Positions 7,115-14,168 are shown, numbered from the stretch's first letter. The stretch: 16,726 nt of DNA from Lachnospiraceae bacterium UBA1201 (GCA_002309675.1 DBXX01000051.1:4624-21349), one strand, 5' to 3'. The notes: generated by a model not told the origin, from the letters alone. Numbers and translations are program-made.

Positions 7115-8335
7115 ATGAGTAAGATAGCTATTTTCGGATACGGAACCATCGGCAGCGGTGTGGTTGAGGTGCTGAACAGAAAACGCGAGCACATCAAGAA
7201 ACAGGCCGGTGAGGAGATCGAAGTCAAATATGTACTGGATCTGCGGGATTTCCCGGGGGATCCGATCGAGAAGATATTAGTCCATGATGTCAATGTGATC
7301 TTAAACGATCCCGAGGTCGACACCGTGGTAGAGGTCATGGGCGGCGTTCACCCGGCTTACGATTACGTGAAGTCGGCCCTGCTGGCAGGAAAGAGCGCGG
7401 TGACCTCGAATAAGGCGCTGGTCGCAGCATGCGGTCCGGAGCTTTTGAAGATCGCGCGTGAGCGCAACTTAAACTTCCAGTTTGAGGCGAGTGTGGGCGG
7501 CGGTATCCCGATCGTGCGTCCTCTGTTTGATGCGCTTACGGCGGGCGACGCGTCCGGCATCTACGGCATCTTAAACGGCACCACGAACTACATGCTTACG
7601 AAGATGTTTGACGACGAAATGTCCTACGAGGATGCGCTGGCACAGGCGCAGGCACTGGGCTATGCAGAGCGTGACCCCTCGGCAGATGTGGAAGGCTTCG
7701 ACGCCTGCCGCAAGATCGCGATCCTGGCTTCGGTCGCTTCCGGACAGTTTGTTGACTATCAGGAGATCCCGACCCGTGGTATCGTGGGCATTACCCAGGA
7801 GGATATGTCACTCGCGGATCTGCTGGGCTACGGCATCAAGTTGGTCGGCAGTTTCACCCGTGAAGACGGCAAGAACTACGCGGAGGTAACGCCGATGCTG
7901 GTTCCTTTCACACATGCCCTGTATCCGGTAAAGGATGTATTTAACGGCATTCTGGTCGACGGCGACATCAACGGCGCCATCATGTTCTACGGCAGCGGTG
8001 CCGGTAAGCTTCCGACCGCCGGCGCAGTTGTGGCCGATGTCATCGACATCACGAGAAATGCGGGCCGGACCATTCAGGCGGGTTATAGTGAGGAAAAACT
8101 GCCTCTGGCAGACTTGTCCGAAAGAAAGCGCGCTTTCTATGTACGTGTGAACGGTGTTCCCGCGGAAAATGATGAAAAGGCACGCGCATTTGCCTCCTCC
8201 TTCGGCGCAGACTCCTACACCGAGATCGAGGACGGCACCTATGCATTTATCACGGAGCCTATGACCCGCGCTGCAGCGGATAAGCTTTGCGCAGGCGCTG
8301 AAGGCAACATCAACATCATCCCTGTGATCGGATGA
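7115..8335 (+). CDS. hom: Homoserine dehydrogenase
   Basis: The enzyme reduces aspartate-4-semialdehyde to homoserine with NAD(P)H, the branch point to threonine and methionine, in the cytoplasm. The 406-residue product has a Rossmann motif GYGTIGSG at 8-15, SNKAL at 98-102, EASVGGGIPI at 124-133, the substrate-site motif NGTTNYML at 154-161, and the signature GYAERDPSADVEGFDACRK at 182-200. Asp196 and Lys200 correspond to the catalytic pair of the family. The C-terminal ~65 residues (from RKRAFYVRVNG) form a short ACT-like regulatory region, so overall length is slightly below the common ~430. A weak AGAGG precedes the ATG at a rather long distance. It lies in the same orientation as the upstream ACT protein and 10 nt before the DUF2752 gene, so all three are probably cotranscribed. 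Confidence 0.97.
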   Translation: MSKIAIFGYGTIGSGVVEVLNRKREHIKKQAGEEIEVKYVLDLRDFPGDPIEKILVHDVNVILNDPEVDTVVEVMGGVHPAYDYVKSALLAGKSAVTSNKALVAACGPELLKIARERNLNFQFEASVGGGIPIVRPLFDALTAGDASGIYGILNGTTNYMLTKMFDDEMSYEDALAQAQALGYAERDPSADVEGFDACRKIAILASVASGQFVDYQEIPTRGIVGITQEDMSLADLLGYGIKLVGSFTREDGKNYAEVTPMLVPFTHALYPVKDVFNGILVDGDINGAIMFYGSGAGKLPTAGAVVADVIDITRNAGRTIQAGYSEEKLPLADLSERKRAFYVRVNGVPAENDEKARAFASSFGADSYTEIEDGTYAFITEPMTRAAADKLCAGAEGNINIIPVIG

Positions 8336-8345
8336 TCGGAAACTT

Positions 8346-8795
8346 ATGAAACAAAAACGATGGTTTCGGTATCTTTTTTCGGCCAATGAGCACAGGGACC
8401 GTTTGTTTTTGCGGTGTGTGTTCATCGCGGTCCCGCTGATCGTGCTGTGGGTCGCATTTGCCACGGGATGGCCTGAGGCGGCAGCGCGGATCTACCCGGG
8501 CTGTCCGATCTACCGTGTCACCGGGCTGTACTGCCCGGGCTGCGGCGGCACGCATGCATTTCGGGCGATGGCGCACGGAGAGATCGGAGCATCGCTTTCG
8601 TTTCACCCGCTCGTCCTGCCGGCGGCCTGCTTTATCGTTTTGTATCTGGCAGCGCTGCTTTTATGGAAACTTCGCGGCGGCCGCGGTTTCAAGCCGCATT
8701 TTCGCCGCGTCTATCTCGTGATCAGCATCGGGCTGATCCTGTATCATGTTATTTCGGCCAATGTTTCATCGGGCCTCGGATATCCGCTATATTGA
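8346..8795 (+). CDS. DUF2752 family small membrane protein
   Basis: The 149-residue product carries the DUF2752 hallmark: YPGCPIYRVTGLYCPGCGG followed by THAFRAMAHGEI and a SFHPLVL segment. Membrane helices are visible at about 23-40 (CVFIAVPLIVLWVAFATG), 83-105 (VLPAACFIVLYLAALLLW) and 122-138 (VYLVISIGLILYHVIS). The paired cysteines in CPGC may bind a metal or form disulphides; the biochemical role of the family is not known. It starts 10 nt after homoserine dehydrogenase, with only a weak purine-rich ribosome site, and is followed directly by a terminator, so it is the last gene of that operon. A link to amino-acid synthesis is suggested only by position. Confidence 0.88.
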   Translation: MKQKRWFRYLFSANEHRDRLFLRCVFIAVPLIVLWVAFATGWPEAAARIYPGCPIYRVTGLYCPGCGGTHAFRAMAHGEIGASLSFHPLVLPAACFIVLYLAALLLWKLRGGRGFKPHFRRVYLVISIGLILYHVISANVSSGLGYPLY

Positions 8796-8807
8796 TAGAA
8801 TATGTGT

Positions 8808-8853
8808 CGCCGCTCGGTATGAAACAGATCGCCGGGCGGCGTTTTTGTTTTTT
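8808..8853 (+). terminator. Intrinsic terminator ending the ACT-hom-DUF2752 operon
   Basis: CGCCGCTCGG (8808-8817) pairs with CCGGGCGGCG (8832-8841), a 10-bp stem with one G-T pair and a 14-nt loop, followed by TTTTTGTTTTTT. It lies 12 nt after the DUF2752 stop. Confidence 0.9.
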
Positions 8854-8914
8854 GGGGGAAGGGGGCGAAAACGCAGCCTTGCAGGGGGATGCACATTGCC
8901 CGAGAGAAATTTTA

Positions 8915-8968
8915 TTACACCGAACGGTGTAAATTCCATATCCGTTCGGATATACTGTTCCGGCCGGA
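8915..8968. promoter_or_regulatory. Cluster of palindromic operator-like sites upstream of the XRE regulator
   Basis: Three palindromes lie in the 224-nt gap before the regulator: TTACACCG-AA-CGGTGTAA (8915-8932), ATATCCG-TT-CGGATAT (8938-8953) and TCCGGCCGGA (8959-8968). The first two share the core CCG-NN-CGG and have centres 22 bp apart, about two helical turns, so bound dimers would lie on the same DNA face. TATACT at 8951-8956 overlaps the second palindrome and could be the -10, which would make the sites repressor operators. Binding by the adjacent XRE protein is an inference. Confidence 0.6.
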
Positions 8969-9019
8969 TCGTTGTTAAAATGTAGGTGATGTTTTTGGTT
9001 TTATTATGAGGCATTACCA

Positions 9020-9370
9020 ATGGATAAGGATTTCAAATTACAGTTAGGAGAGAATATATACAGAGTCCGGAAGCGACTGGGGCTGACCCGGTCGGAGTTT
9101 GCGGAGCGCTGCGATATTTCCGAAGGCTATCTGGCGGCGGTGGAGAGCGGCGTTAAGAGCATGCGTGCGGAGACACTGCTGAAGATCAGCCGCGGGGCGG
9201 ATGTTTCGGCGGACTTTCTGCTGAAGGGGAAGGACATCGACGATGACCGGATGCTGATGGAGCTGACGAGCCAGCTTACGCGGGAAGAGCGAAAACAGGC
9301 GCTCAACCTGATCGTGACCTACATCAACAGCCTGCACGATCTGAAGATCAAAGCAGATACAAAAGATTGA
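9020..9370 (+). CDS. XRE-family helix-turn-helix transcriptional regulator
   Basis: The 116-residue protein has a classic XRE/Cro-CI DNA-binding domain at about 8-67: LGENIYRVRKRLGLTRSEFA, then ERCDISEGYLAAVESGVKSM and RAETLLKISRGADVSADFLL. The C-terminal ~40 residues (from DDDRMLMELTSQLTREERKQ) look like a helical dimerisation tail; there is no ligand or peptidase domain. GAGG lies 8 nt before the ATG. The gene stands alone between two terminators, so it is its own transcription unit, and the palindromes just upstream suggest self-repression. Its other targets are not visible. No adjacent toxin or phage gene was found, so a toxin-antitoxin or prophage repressor role is not supported. Confidence 0.93.
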   Translation: MDKDFKLQLGENIYRVRKRLGLTRSEFAERCDISEGYLAAVESGVKSMRAETLLKISRGADVSADFLLKGKDIDDDRMLMELTSQLTREERKQALNLIVTYINSLHDLKIKADTKD

Positions 9371-9390
9371 GTTCGTTTGAAAATACGAAA

Positions 9391-9418
9391 CCGCCGTGAT
9401 CCGGAAGGATCGCGGCGG
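9391..9418. terminator. Bidirectional terminator between convergent genes
   Basis: A 12-bp stem (9391-9402 with 9407-9418, one G-T pair) with a GGAA loop lies between the convergent XRE gene and the DUF4190-like gene. On the minus strand it is followed by TTTCGTATTTTC; on the plus strand by a weaker TCTTACTATCT. Confidence 0.85.
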
Positions 9419-9432
9419 TCTTACTATCTATA

Positions 9433-9975
9433 CTATTTGTAAAAGTTTTCCATGAATTGCTGGCCTTCGGGCGTTTGCAAATAGGTCATGGCGATGACGA
9501 GGGCAATAACCATAAACACGGCGGCACAGATCCCCAGGATCAGACCGTATACGCCTCGCTGCGGGAATTTCCCCTTATTTTTGGATTGCAGCGCAAAGAC
9601 GATGGCGGCGACGGCAGCACCGATCGAGACAAAGGGAATGAAGACCGTGAAGATCGAGACCAGTCCGAAAACGAAACTCTGCTGGGCGCGGCGCTCATTT
9701 GACATGGAAAATGAAGGATGGTCGCGCATGGCGTTTGTGTAGCCGGTGTAGTAACCGTCGTTAAAGCCAGCTTTATACTGGTCGTGCCGGGCGTCCTGCT
9801 CGTTATACGGCATGGATGGCATCTGCGACGGCTGCATGATCGGGGCCTGCTGCTGAGGATAGTAATGTGGTGTTTGCATGGCAACATCCGAAGCAGGAGC
9901 GGCCGTCTTCGGTTCGGGCTTCTCCTGAGTTTTTTTCTTTTCGGGATCCGGAAGATCAAAAAAATCATCATCCAT
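9433..9975 (-). CDS. Small membrane protein resembling DUF4190, with a cytoplasmic Pro/Gln-rich head
   Basis: From ATG 9975 the product is 180 residues. The start is fixed by AAAGGAGGTG ending about 6 nt upstream; an in-frame GTG at 9984 overlaps that site and is rejected. Residues 1-65 are acidic then Pro/Gln/Met-rich (MDDDFFDLPDPEKKK, later YYPQQQAPIMQPSQMPSMPY), followed by a Tyr/Gly patch (YKAGFNDGYYTGYTNAM). Two membrane helices follow, about 102-125 (FGLVSIFTVFIPFVSIGAAVAAIVF) and 141-164 (GVYGLILGICAAVFMVIALV), joined by a basic loop with KNKGKFPQRG. This helix-basic loop-G-rich helix pattern resembles DUF4190 proteins. Function is unknown. It is a single-gene unit leftward, ending at the shared terminator. 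The SRP RNA gene lies upstream on the same strand. Confidence 0.85.
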   Translation of the reverse strand: MDDDFFDLPDPEKKKTQEKPEPKTAAPASDVAMQTPHYYPQQQAPIMQPSQMPSMPYNEQDARHDQYKAGFNDGYYTGYTNAMRDHPSFSMSNERRAQQSFVFGLVSIFTVFIPFVSIGAAVAAIVFALQSKNKGKFPQRGVYGLILGICAAVFMVIALVIAMTYLQTPEGQQFMENFYK

Positions 9976-10054
9976 GGCAAACACCTCCTTTGGACTCGGG
10001 TTTTAAGTCTCATGTTTGTTCGGGACTTTTAGTCCCTTGGATCATGCATCAATT

Positions 10055-10104
10055 GCATTTTTTCGTATACGGGTCTGTTCACAGACCCGTATACGAAAAA
10101 ATGC
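10055..10104. repeat. 23-bp perfect inverted repeat with a 4-nt loop at the 3' end of the SRP RNA gene
   Basis: Bases 10055-10077 pair perfectly with 10082-10104 around TTCA. Both arms hold CGTATACG and a run of six T (left arm) or six A (right arm). Because the T run is in the 5' arm on either strand, the hairpin lacks the T tract after the stem that an intrinsic terminator needs. On the minus strand the T run directly follows the presumed SRP RNA 3' end. Nearby, GGGAC-tttta-GTCCC (10022-10036) is a second small hairpin in the spacer before the DUF4190-like gene. Confidence 0.9.
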
Positions 10105-10361
10105 GCGTCCCGTGTTGTGATGGATAAATAGGCGTTACCTTAGTAGTTAACTCGGCCCAAGCTTCCTCACGGCACATAACAGAAACCACTTAGTGCTGCT
10201 CCATCTCTGACCTGACACGGTTCATGGGCTGCTATTGCGTGAGACTCAAACGTCAACGTCACTTGCTAAGGGCTGCCCTACCTGGCCAACCCGAAACGGG
10301 ACATCACCCTTGCTATAGCGGATTGCAAGTACAGGGCACCGCTAACTCCCCGGCTGCGCCC
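10105..10361 (-). ncRNA. ffs: Signal recognition particle RNA (large Bacillus/Clostridium type, with Alu domain)
   Basis: The RNA is the scaffold of the signal recognition particle, which with Ffh targets nascent membrane and secreted proteins. On the minus strand the 5' part reads GGGGAGTTAGCGGTGCCCTG then TGCAATCCGCTATAGCA, the conserved Alu-domain core of Firmicute SRP RNA. The middle has GTGACGTTGACGTTTG. The S domain is recognisable as CATGAACCGTGTCAGGTC, then AGAGAT and GGAGCAGCACTAAGTGG, with a GAGA (GNRA) tetraloop where Bacillus subtilis has GGAA. The 3' strand GTGCCG...CTTGGGCCGAGTTAACTAC closes the long helix. The 5' end near 10361 is set by the promoter; the 3' end near 10105 is approximate. 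Length, about 257 nt, fits the family. No protein gene overlaps it. Confidence 0.95.
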
Positions 10362-10365
10362 TTAT

Positions 10366-10394
10366 ACTATACACGTTTTTCAAAGGTTCGTCAA
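10366..10394 (-). promoter_or_regulatory. Promoter of the SRP RNA gene
   Basis: On the minus strand TTGACG (10394-10389), a 17-nt spacer and TATAGT (10371-10366) place the start at about the G residues 10361-10359, directly at the SRP RNA 5' end. It is the best promoter match in the window for a stable RNA. Confidence 0.85.
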
Positions 10395-10427
10395 GCGGAA
10401 AATGTTCCCCGGTTTCCTGCGGAAAGG

Positions 10428-10456
10428 TATATATTCAGGGGAAAATGTGCTAAAAT
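10428..10456 (+). promoter_or_regulatory. Probable promoter of the solute-binding protein cluster
   Basis: An extended -10 TGC-TAAAAT (10448-10456) sits 113 nt before the first solute-binding protein; the -35 place (TATATA, 10428-10433) is weak, as is usual with an extended -10. A second candidate, TTGTAA with TATAGG near 10480-10507, lies further downstream. The rest of 10395-10568 holds nothing else I can name except a GTAAGGT direct repeat near 10461. Confidence 0.4.
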
Positions 10457-10568
10457 GACTGTAAGGTGTAAGGTACGAGTTGTAAAACGGTAGTAATTTA
10501 GTATAGGGACAGTAGAGCGAGGGTGTGTGAATGAAGCCTCGCGTTCCGGGTTGAGATGGAGGAGAATT

Positions 10569-12221
10569 ATGAAAAAACAAAGGAAGAAGGCGAGTATGAT
10601 CTTACCGCCTGTGTTGGCATTGGCCGTGGTTGCGGGAAGTACCGGGGCTGAAAAAGTGAGTGCAACAAAGAATATGCCACCAGATCTCGAGGGAATGGAT
10701 ATCCACATCGTCCAGTGGTGGGATGATGAATTCGAAAATCTCTCTGAACCGAAGAACCAGTTTGAGGAAGACCTTCGCGACTATCGCGACATGCTCCAGG
10801 AAACCTTCAAGTTCACGATCCATACCGATAATATCGGGCTTCAGGGAGAAGCGTACGTTGAAAAACTGAGTTCCTCTATCGCCGCGGGGGAACCGATCGG
10901 TCAGATCTGTGCCTTAGAAGCGAGTTGGGTCCCCGCATTCATAAACGCGCAAATGATGGCGCCGTTGGATACTCTGGTGACTCTGGTGGAGAAATATCGA
11001 TACCGCTGGCCTGTGGGGTGTGACTTCACTCAGGAGAAGTGGAATAAAGGGGTGATGGAAGCAACTACAGTCGGCGGACATGTCTACGGAATGTCGACCG
11101 AACACACGCCCGGCTATGTCATTTTCTTTAACAAACGTCTTCTTCAGGAGGCCGGCTACGGTGTGGATGAGTTATATGATCTCCAGAGAGACGGAAAGTG
11201 GAACTGGTCGAAGTTCGAAGAAGTATTACAGGCTTGCACCCGGGAGGCGGGCAGTGACGGTTCCGGCAGAACCTGGGGCATTGCGGGGGATTATGTGGAT
11301 TATTACACGACCGCGCTCTATGCCTCCGGAGCGGATCCGGTAGCTAAGACGGCGACCGGACGTTTCGCCAACCAAATAGACTCCGGAAAGGTCATCAAGA
11401 CATTGACCTGGGCGGATGAAATGTGGAAAAAATACTCTGTGCCGGAGCCTGCGGAAACATCTCTGGACCGTTTCAAGAAAGGCGAAGTAGCCATGTGGAT
11501 CGGGGAGGAGAGTGTCAGGGAGGAACTGGATGATCTGAAGGAAGTACTGGGATTTGTTATGTTTCCCTGTCCGGACGGGAAGGAACTGATCGCAGTCGAA
11601 AGAGAGGTCGTTATGTTTATCCCTTCGACCTATGACGAGGAGACAGCGAAAAAGATTGCGTTAGCCTATGATTTGCTCACCGATCCGGTCCCGGGCTACG
11701 AGGACGGTGACGCCTGGAAAGAGAGGTATTATTCCCAATACGCAGATCCAAAGGCTGTCGATCAGACGCTTAACAGAATGCGGAATGGAAGATCGACGCA
11801 GCGGCTGGAAATGTATGTTACCGGATTGCAAGATGAATTTGAGAATGGTTTTCTCCGGGATATCGCTGTCGGTAAACTTCACGTTTCCGAAGCGATCGAG
11901 GCGCATAAACCGGCCTGGGATGACTTGATCGCTAAGGAAAATGCTGCATTGGACGATCATTATGAGAACGTAGGGCGGACGGAAGCCCCGACCGAAGCGC
12001 CTACCATAGTGCCTACGGAAGCGTCAACGGAAGCATTGACGGATGCGCCGACCGAAGCCGGAACGGAAGAGAAACCGAACGAGACGCTCGTGGCGCCCAC
12101 GGAAGCAGCATCCGACACAAAGGGTAATAATATATGGCCGTTTGTTATTTGCGGAGCGGTGATCCTGCTCGGAGCAGTTGCAGGTGTTATTTTAAAGCGT
12201 AGTCGAAGCAGAAAGGATTGA
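10569..12221 (+). CDS. Extracellular solute-binding protein (family 1) with a C-terminal membrane anchor
   Basis: ATG 10569 has GGAGGAG 4 nt upstream; in-frame GTG 10527 would add 14 residues ahead of a normal signal peptide. The 550-residue product has a signal peptide (KKASMILPPVLALAVVAGST, cleavage probably after VSA) but no lipobox cysteine. The folded core (about 37-470) is the COG1653 sugar-binding-protein type: AAGEPIGQICALEASW, GGHVYGMSTEHTPGYVIFFN, KRLLQEAGYGVDELYDL, WNWSKFEEVLQACTRE, MFPCPDGKE and DPVPGYEDGDAW. After it comes a Thr/Pro/Glu linker (471-521, TEAPTEAPT type), a membrane helix (522-542) and a basic tail (KRSRSRKD). It therefore should be held by its C-terminus, unlike its paralogues. 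The metal-loop-like DTDHDG of its paralogues is replaced by EAGSDGSG. It lies 21 nt before the next gene, likely cotranscribed. No transporter permease is adjacent, so substrate uptake is not shown. Confidence 0.9.
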   Translation: MKKQRKKASMILPPVLALAVVAGSTGAEKVSATKNMPPDLEGMDIHIVQWWDDEFENLSEPKNQFEEDLRDYRDMLQETFKFTIHTDNIGLQGEAYVEKLSSSIAAGEPIGQICALEASWVPAFINAQMMAPLDTLVTLVEKYRYRWPVGCDFTQEKWNKGVMEATTVGGHVYGMSTEHTPGYVIFFNKRLLQEAGYGVDELYDLQRDGKWNWSKFEEVLQACTREAGSDGSGRTWGIAGDYVDYYTTALYASGADPVAKTATGRFANQIDSGKVIKTLTWADEMWKKYSVPEPAETSLDRFKKGEVAMWIGEESVREELDDLKEVLGFVMFPCPDGKELIAVEREVVMFIPSTYDEETAKKIALAYDLLTDPVPGYEDGDAWKERYYSQYADPKAVDQTLNRMRNGRSTQRLEMYVTGLQDEFENGFLRDIAVGKLHVSEAIEAHKPAWDDLIAKENAALDDHYENVGRTEAPTEAPTIVPTEASTEALTDAPTEAGTEEKPNETLVAPTEAASDTKGNNIWPFVICGAVILLGAVAGVILKRSRSRKD

Positions 12222-12242
12222 GCCTTTCAGAGGAGGAATATT

Positions 12243-13748
12243 ATGAAAAAATACAGAAAGGTAACGGCGCTGGCCATGTCTTCAGCGATGGTGCTCGCAG
12301 CACTTACCGGATGTGCCGGAGGCAAGGATAAGGACGAGACCACAACGGCGGCACAGGTCGACACGACTGCCGAACAGACGGCAGCGGCTTCCACGGAGGC
12401 ACCTACGGAGGAGCCGACGAGCGAACCGGATACCACAAGAGCACCCGGCCCGGACTTTAAGGGACGGGATGTTCAGATCATTTCCCGCCGAAATTCGATC
12501 GTGGATAATTCCTGGAGGGGAGGACTGCTGGTGCGTGACGGAGCCCAGGCGAAGACGGTATACCAGGAGGACCTCGCCGCCCAGATCCGGGAATATGAGA
12601 AAACATATAATTTTTCCGTACATCTGGATACTCTCGATGTAAAGGCGGAGGAATATTATGTAATGCTCAGCAGTACCATTACAGCGGGTGAGCCGATCGG
12701 GAATATCATCGAGATCGAACCGAAGTGGTTTGCAGGTCTTATGAATAATAGGATGTTTGCACCGCTCGATGATCTATCCGCCCTTCGTTTCAAAGAAGAA
12801 AAATGGAACCAGGGTGTCCTCGAAACGACATCCATTAACGGGCATATCTATGGTATGTCGGTGGACCGGGAGTTCGGCTACGTAGTGTTCTTCAACAAGA
12901 GACTCTTGAAGGAAGCCGGGTTCGGGGCTGAAGACCTGTACGATTTTCAGAAAGACGGCACGTGGACATGGTCCGAGTTTGAGAAGGTCCTGAAGGCATG
13001 CACACGTGATACGGACCATGACGGGAACACGGATACCTGGGGACTGGCCGGGGTCGGAAGCGAGTATTACGCGGCTGCGATCCATGCTTCCGGCGCGGAT
13101 TTCGTTACAAAGGATGAGAATGGTCACTTCGTGAACGAGATGGACTCGGAGGAGTTCCTGTCCACGCTTACATGGGCAGATGAAATGCGTCAGTATTCCA
13201 AGCCGCAGTCGGAGGGTACCATAGCGACCGATCCGGTCGCCGAATTCAACCGGGGAGAGGCAGCTCTGCTCGTAGCTCCCGAGAATGTCAAATCCGAACT
13301 GACGACAGATGACTGGGGCATCGTAATGTTTCCCTGCCCGGATGGGAAGGAACTGCTCGCTACAGATATGGCTTCTGTTTATATCATTCCGTCCAGTTAC
13401 AGCAAAGATGAAGCAAATACTATTGCGCTCGTCTTCGATATAATCACGGATCAGGTTCCGGGGTATTGTGATCCGGAGGACGTTTGGCGTGAAGCTTACT
13501 ATGAGTTCGTAAAGGATGGCAGGTCGGCCGATGAGACGCTTCAGCGGATGAGATATGGGAAAAATGTCAAGCCCTGCAAAGAGTTTTATGTCATGGATCT
13601 CTATGATACCAACATAGTGGAACGTTTTCTTCAGCCACTCGCTGAGGGGAAGATCACTCCGCCAGAAGGAATTGAGGCCAATATGGAGAAATGGCGCGAA
13701 ATCATAGAGGGTCAGAATACTGCATTGGACGTTTTGAGAGCGAACTGA
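12243..13748 (+). CDS. Extracellular solute-binding lipoprotein (family 1)
   Basis: The 501-residue product is a lipoprotein: signal peptide with lipobox LTGC, Cys24, followed by a Thr/Glu/Pro linker (about 25-70) and the substrate-binding core. GAGGAGG lies 7 nt before the ATG. Core landmarks shared with the upstream paralogue include ITAGEPIGNIIEIEPKW, NGHIYGMSVDREFGYVVFFN, KRLLKEAGFGAEDLYDF, TWTWSEFEKVLKACTRD, MFPCPDGKELLA and QVPGYCDPEDVW. The DTDHDGNTDTWG loop resembles the calcium-type loop often seen in family-1 binding proteins. It is expected on the outer face of the membrane, binding an oligosaccharide or similar ligand by family analogy; the ligand is not known. It sits between the membrane-anchored paralogue and a stub that repeats its own 5' end, and appears to be in one operon with both. 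Confidence 0.92.
   Translation: MKKYRKVTALAMSSAMVLAALTGCAGGKDKDETTTAAQVDTTAEQTAAASTEAPTEEPTSEPDTTRAPGPDFKGRDVQIISRRNSIVDNSWRGGLLVRDGAQAKTVYQEDLAAQIREYEKTYNFSVHLDTLDVKAEEYYVMLSSTITAGEPIGNIIEIEPKWFAGLMNNRMFAPLDDLSALRFKEEKWNQGVLETTSINGHIYGMSVDREFGYVVFFNKRLLKEAGFGAEDLYDFQKDGTWTWSEFEKVLKACTRDTDHDGNTDTWGLAGVGSEYYAAAIHASGADFVTKDENGHFVNEMDSEEFLSTLTWADEMRQYSKPQSEGTIATDPVAEFNRGEAALLVAPENVKSELTTDDWGIVMFPCPDGKELLATDMASVYIIPSSYSKDEANTIALVFDIITDQVPGYCDPEDVWREAYYEFVKDGRSADETLQRMRYGKNVKPCKEFYVMDLYDTNIVERFLQPLAEGKITPPEGIEANMEKWREIIEGQNTALDVLRAN
12262..12310 (+). repeat. Direct repeat, copy 1 (signal-peptide region)
   Basis: These 49 bases, coding for most of the signal peptide up to the lipobox, are identical to 13801-13849. 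Similarity continues with scattered third-base changes to about 12346. The spacing between copies is 1,539 bases, close to one gene length. Confidence 0.95.
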
Positions 13749-13781
13749 TCGTGATTCGGGAGGATCCCGGAGGAGGAGAGT

Positions 13782-14090
13782 ATGAGAAAAAACAGAAAGA
13801 TAACGGCGCTGGCCATGTCTTCAGCGATGGTGCTCGCAGCACTTACCGGGTGTGCCGGAGGCAAAGATAAGGATGAGACCACAACAGCGGCGGAAATCAG
13901 TACGACCGCCGAACAGACTACACAGGCACCCACGGAGGGAACGCAGGCACCGACGGAAGTGTCCACGGAAGCACCGACAGAAGAGCCTACCGAGGCACCG
14001 ACGAAGTGGGCCGGTCCGCTTACGAGATTACAGGACACTACCATAGAGATCGTTACCGAAAAGAAACTCCAAAAACAGAATGGAAGATGA
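13782..14090 (+). pseudogene. Truncated solute-binding lipoprotein (signal peptide and linker only)
   Basis: The 102-residue reading frame has an intact ribosome site (AGGAGGAG), signal peptide, lipobox LTGC and a Thr/Pro/Glu linker (QAPTEGTQAPTEVSTEAPTE, then EPTEAPTKWAGP). It then ends after LQDTTIEIVTEKK, which corresponds to the first beta strand of the binding core (GRDVQIISRR in the upstream paralogue). No further core homology is seen in any frame before the next gene. The first ~85 bases are almost identical to the start of the upstream paralogue, so it looks like a partial tandem copy. It may still be translated into a small cell-surface lipopeptide; that cannot be told from sequence. 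A CGGGA-gga-TCCCG hairpin lies in the 33-nt gap before it. Confidence 0.8.
13801..13849 (+). repeat. Direct repeat, copy 2 (signal-peptide region of the truncated paralogue)
   Basis: Identical over 49 bases to 12262-12310, including third codon positions, then about 90% similar for another ~35 bases. This points to a recent copy or gene conversion. Confidence 0.95.
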
Positions 14091-14101
14091 TTGTATTACA
14101 A

Positions 14102-14152
14102 GACTGTTAATTTCTGTTACAGAACGTTTAAACATTTTTACGTTTCTGTTAC
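14102..14152. promoter_or_regulatory. CTGTTA boxes and small palindrome upstream of the last solute-binding gene
   Basis: CTGTTA occurs at 14104-14109, 14114-14119 and 14146-14151; the last two are part of a 10-bp repeat TTTCTGTTAC (14111-14120, 14143-14152). TTCTGT-T-ACAGAA (14112-14124) is a perfect palindrome around one base. Steps of 10 and 32 bp fit helical phasing, and the boxes lie about 20-65 nt upstream of the -35, where an activator would bind. Confidence 0.45.
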
Positions 14153-14168
14153 TTTTGCCGTGAACTTA

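Noticed and set aside
7808..8464. 218-codon open frame on the minus strand across homoserine dehydrogenase
   Set aside because: It overlaps the highly conserved dehydrogenase and the DUF2752 start; it is a mirror of GC-rich codon use.
9020..9370. Prophage repressor or antitoxin
   Set aside because: No phage, integrase or toxin gene lies on either side; the gene is isolated between terminators.
10055..10104. Intrinsic terminator of the SRP RNA
   Set aside because: The hairpin is strong but the T run lies in its 5' arm and the 3' arm ends in A-rich sequence, so it does not meet the usual terminator form on either strand.
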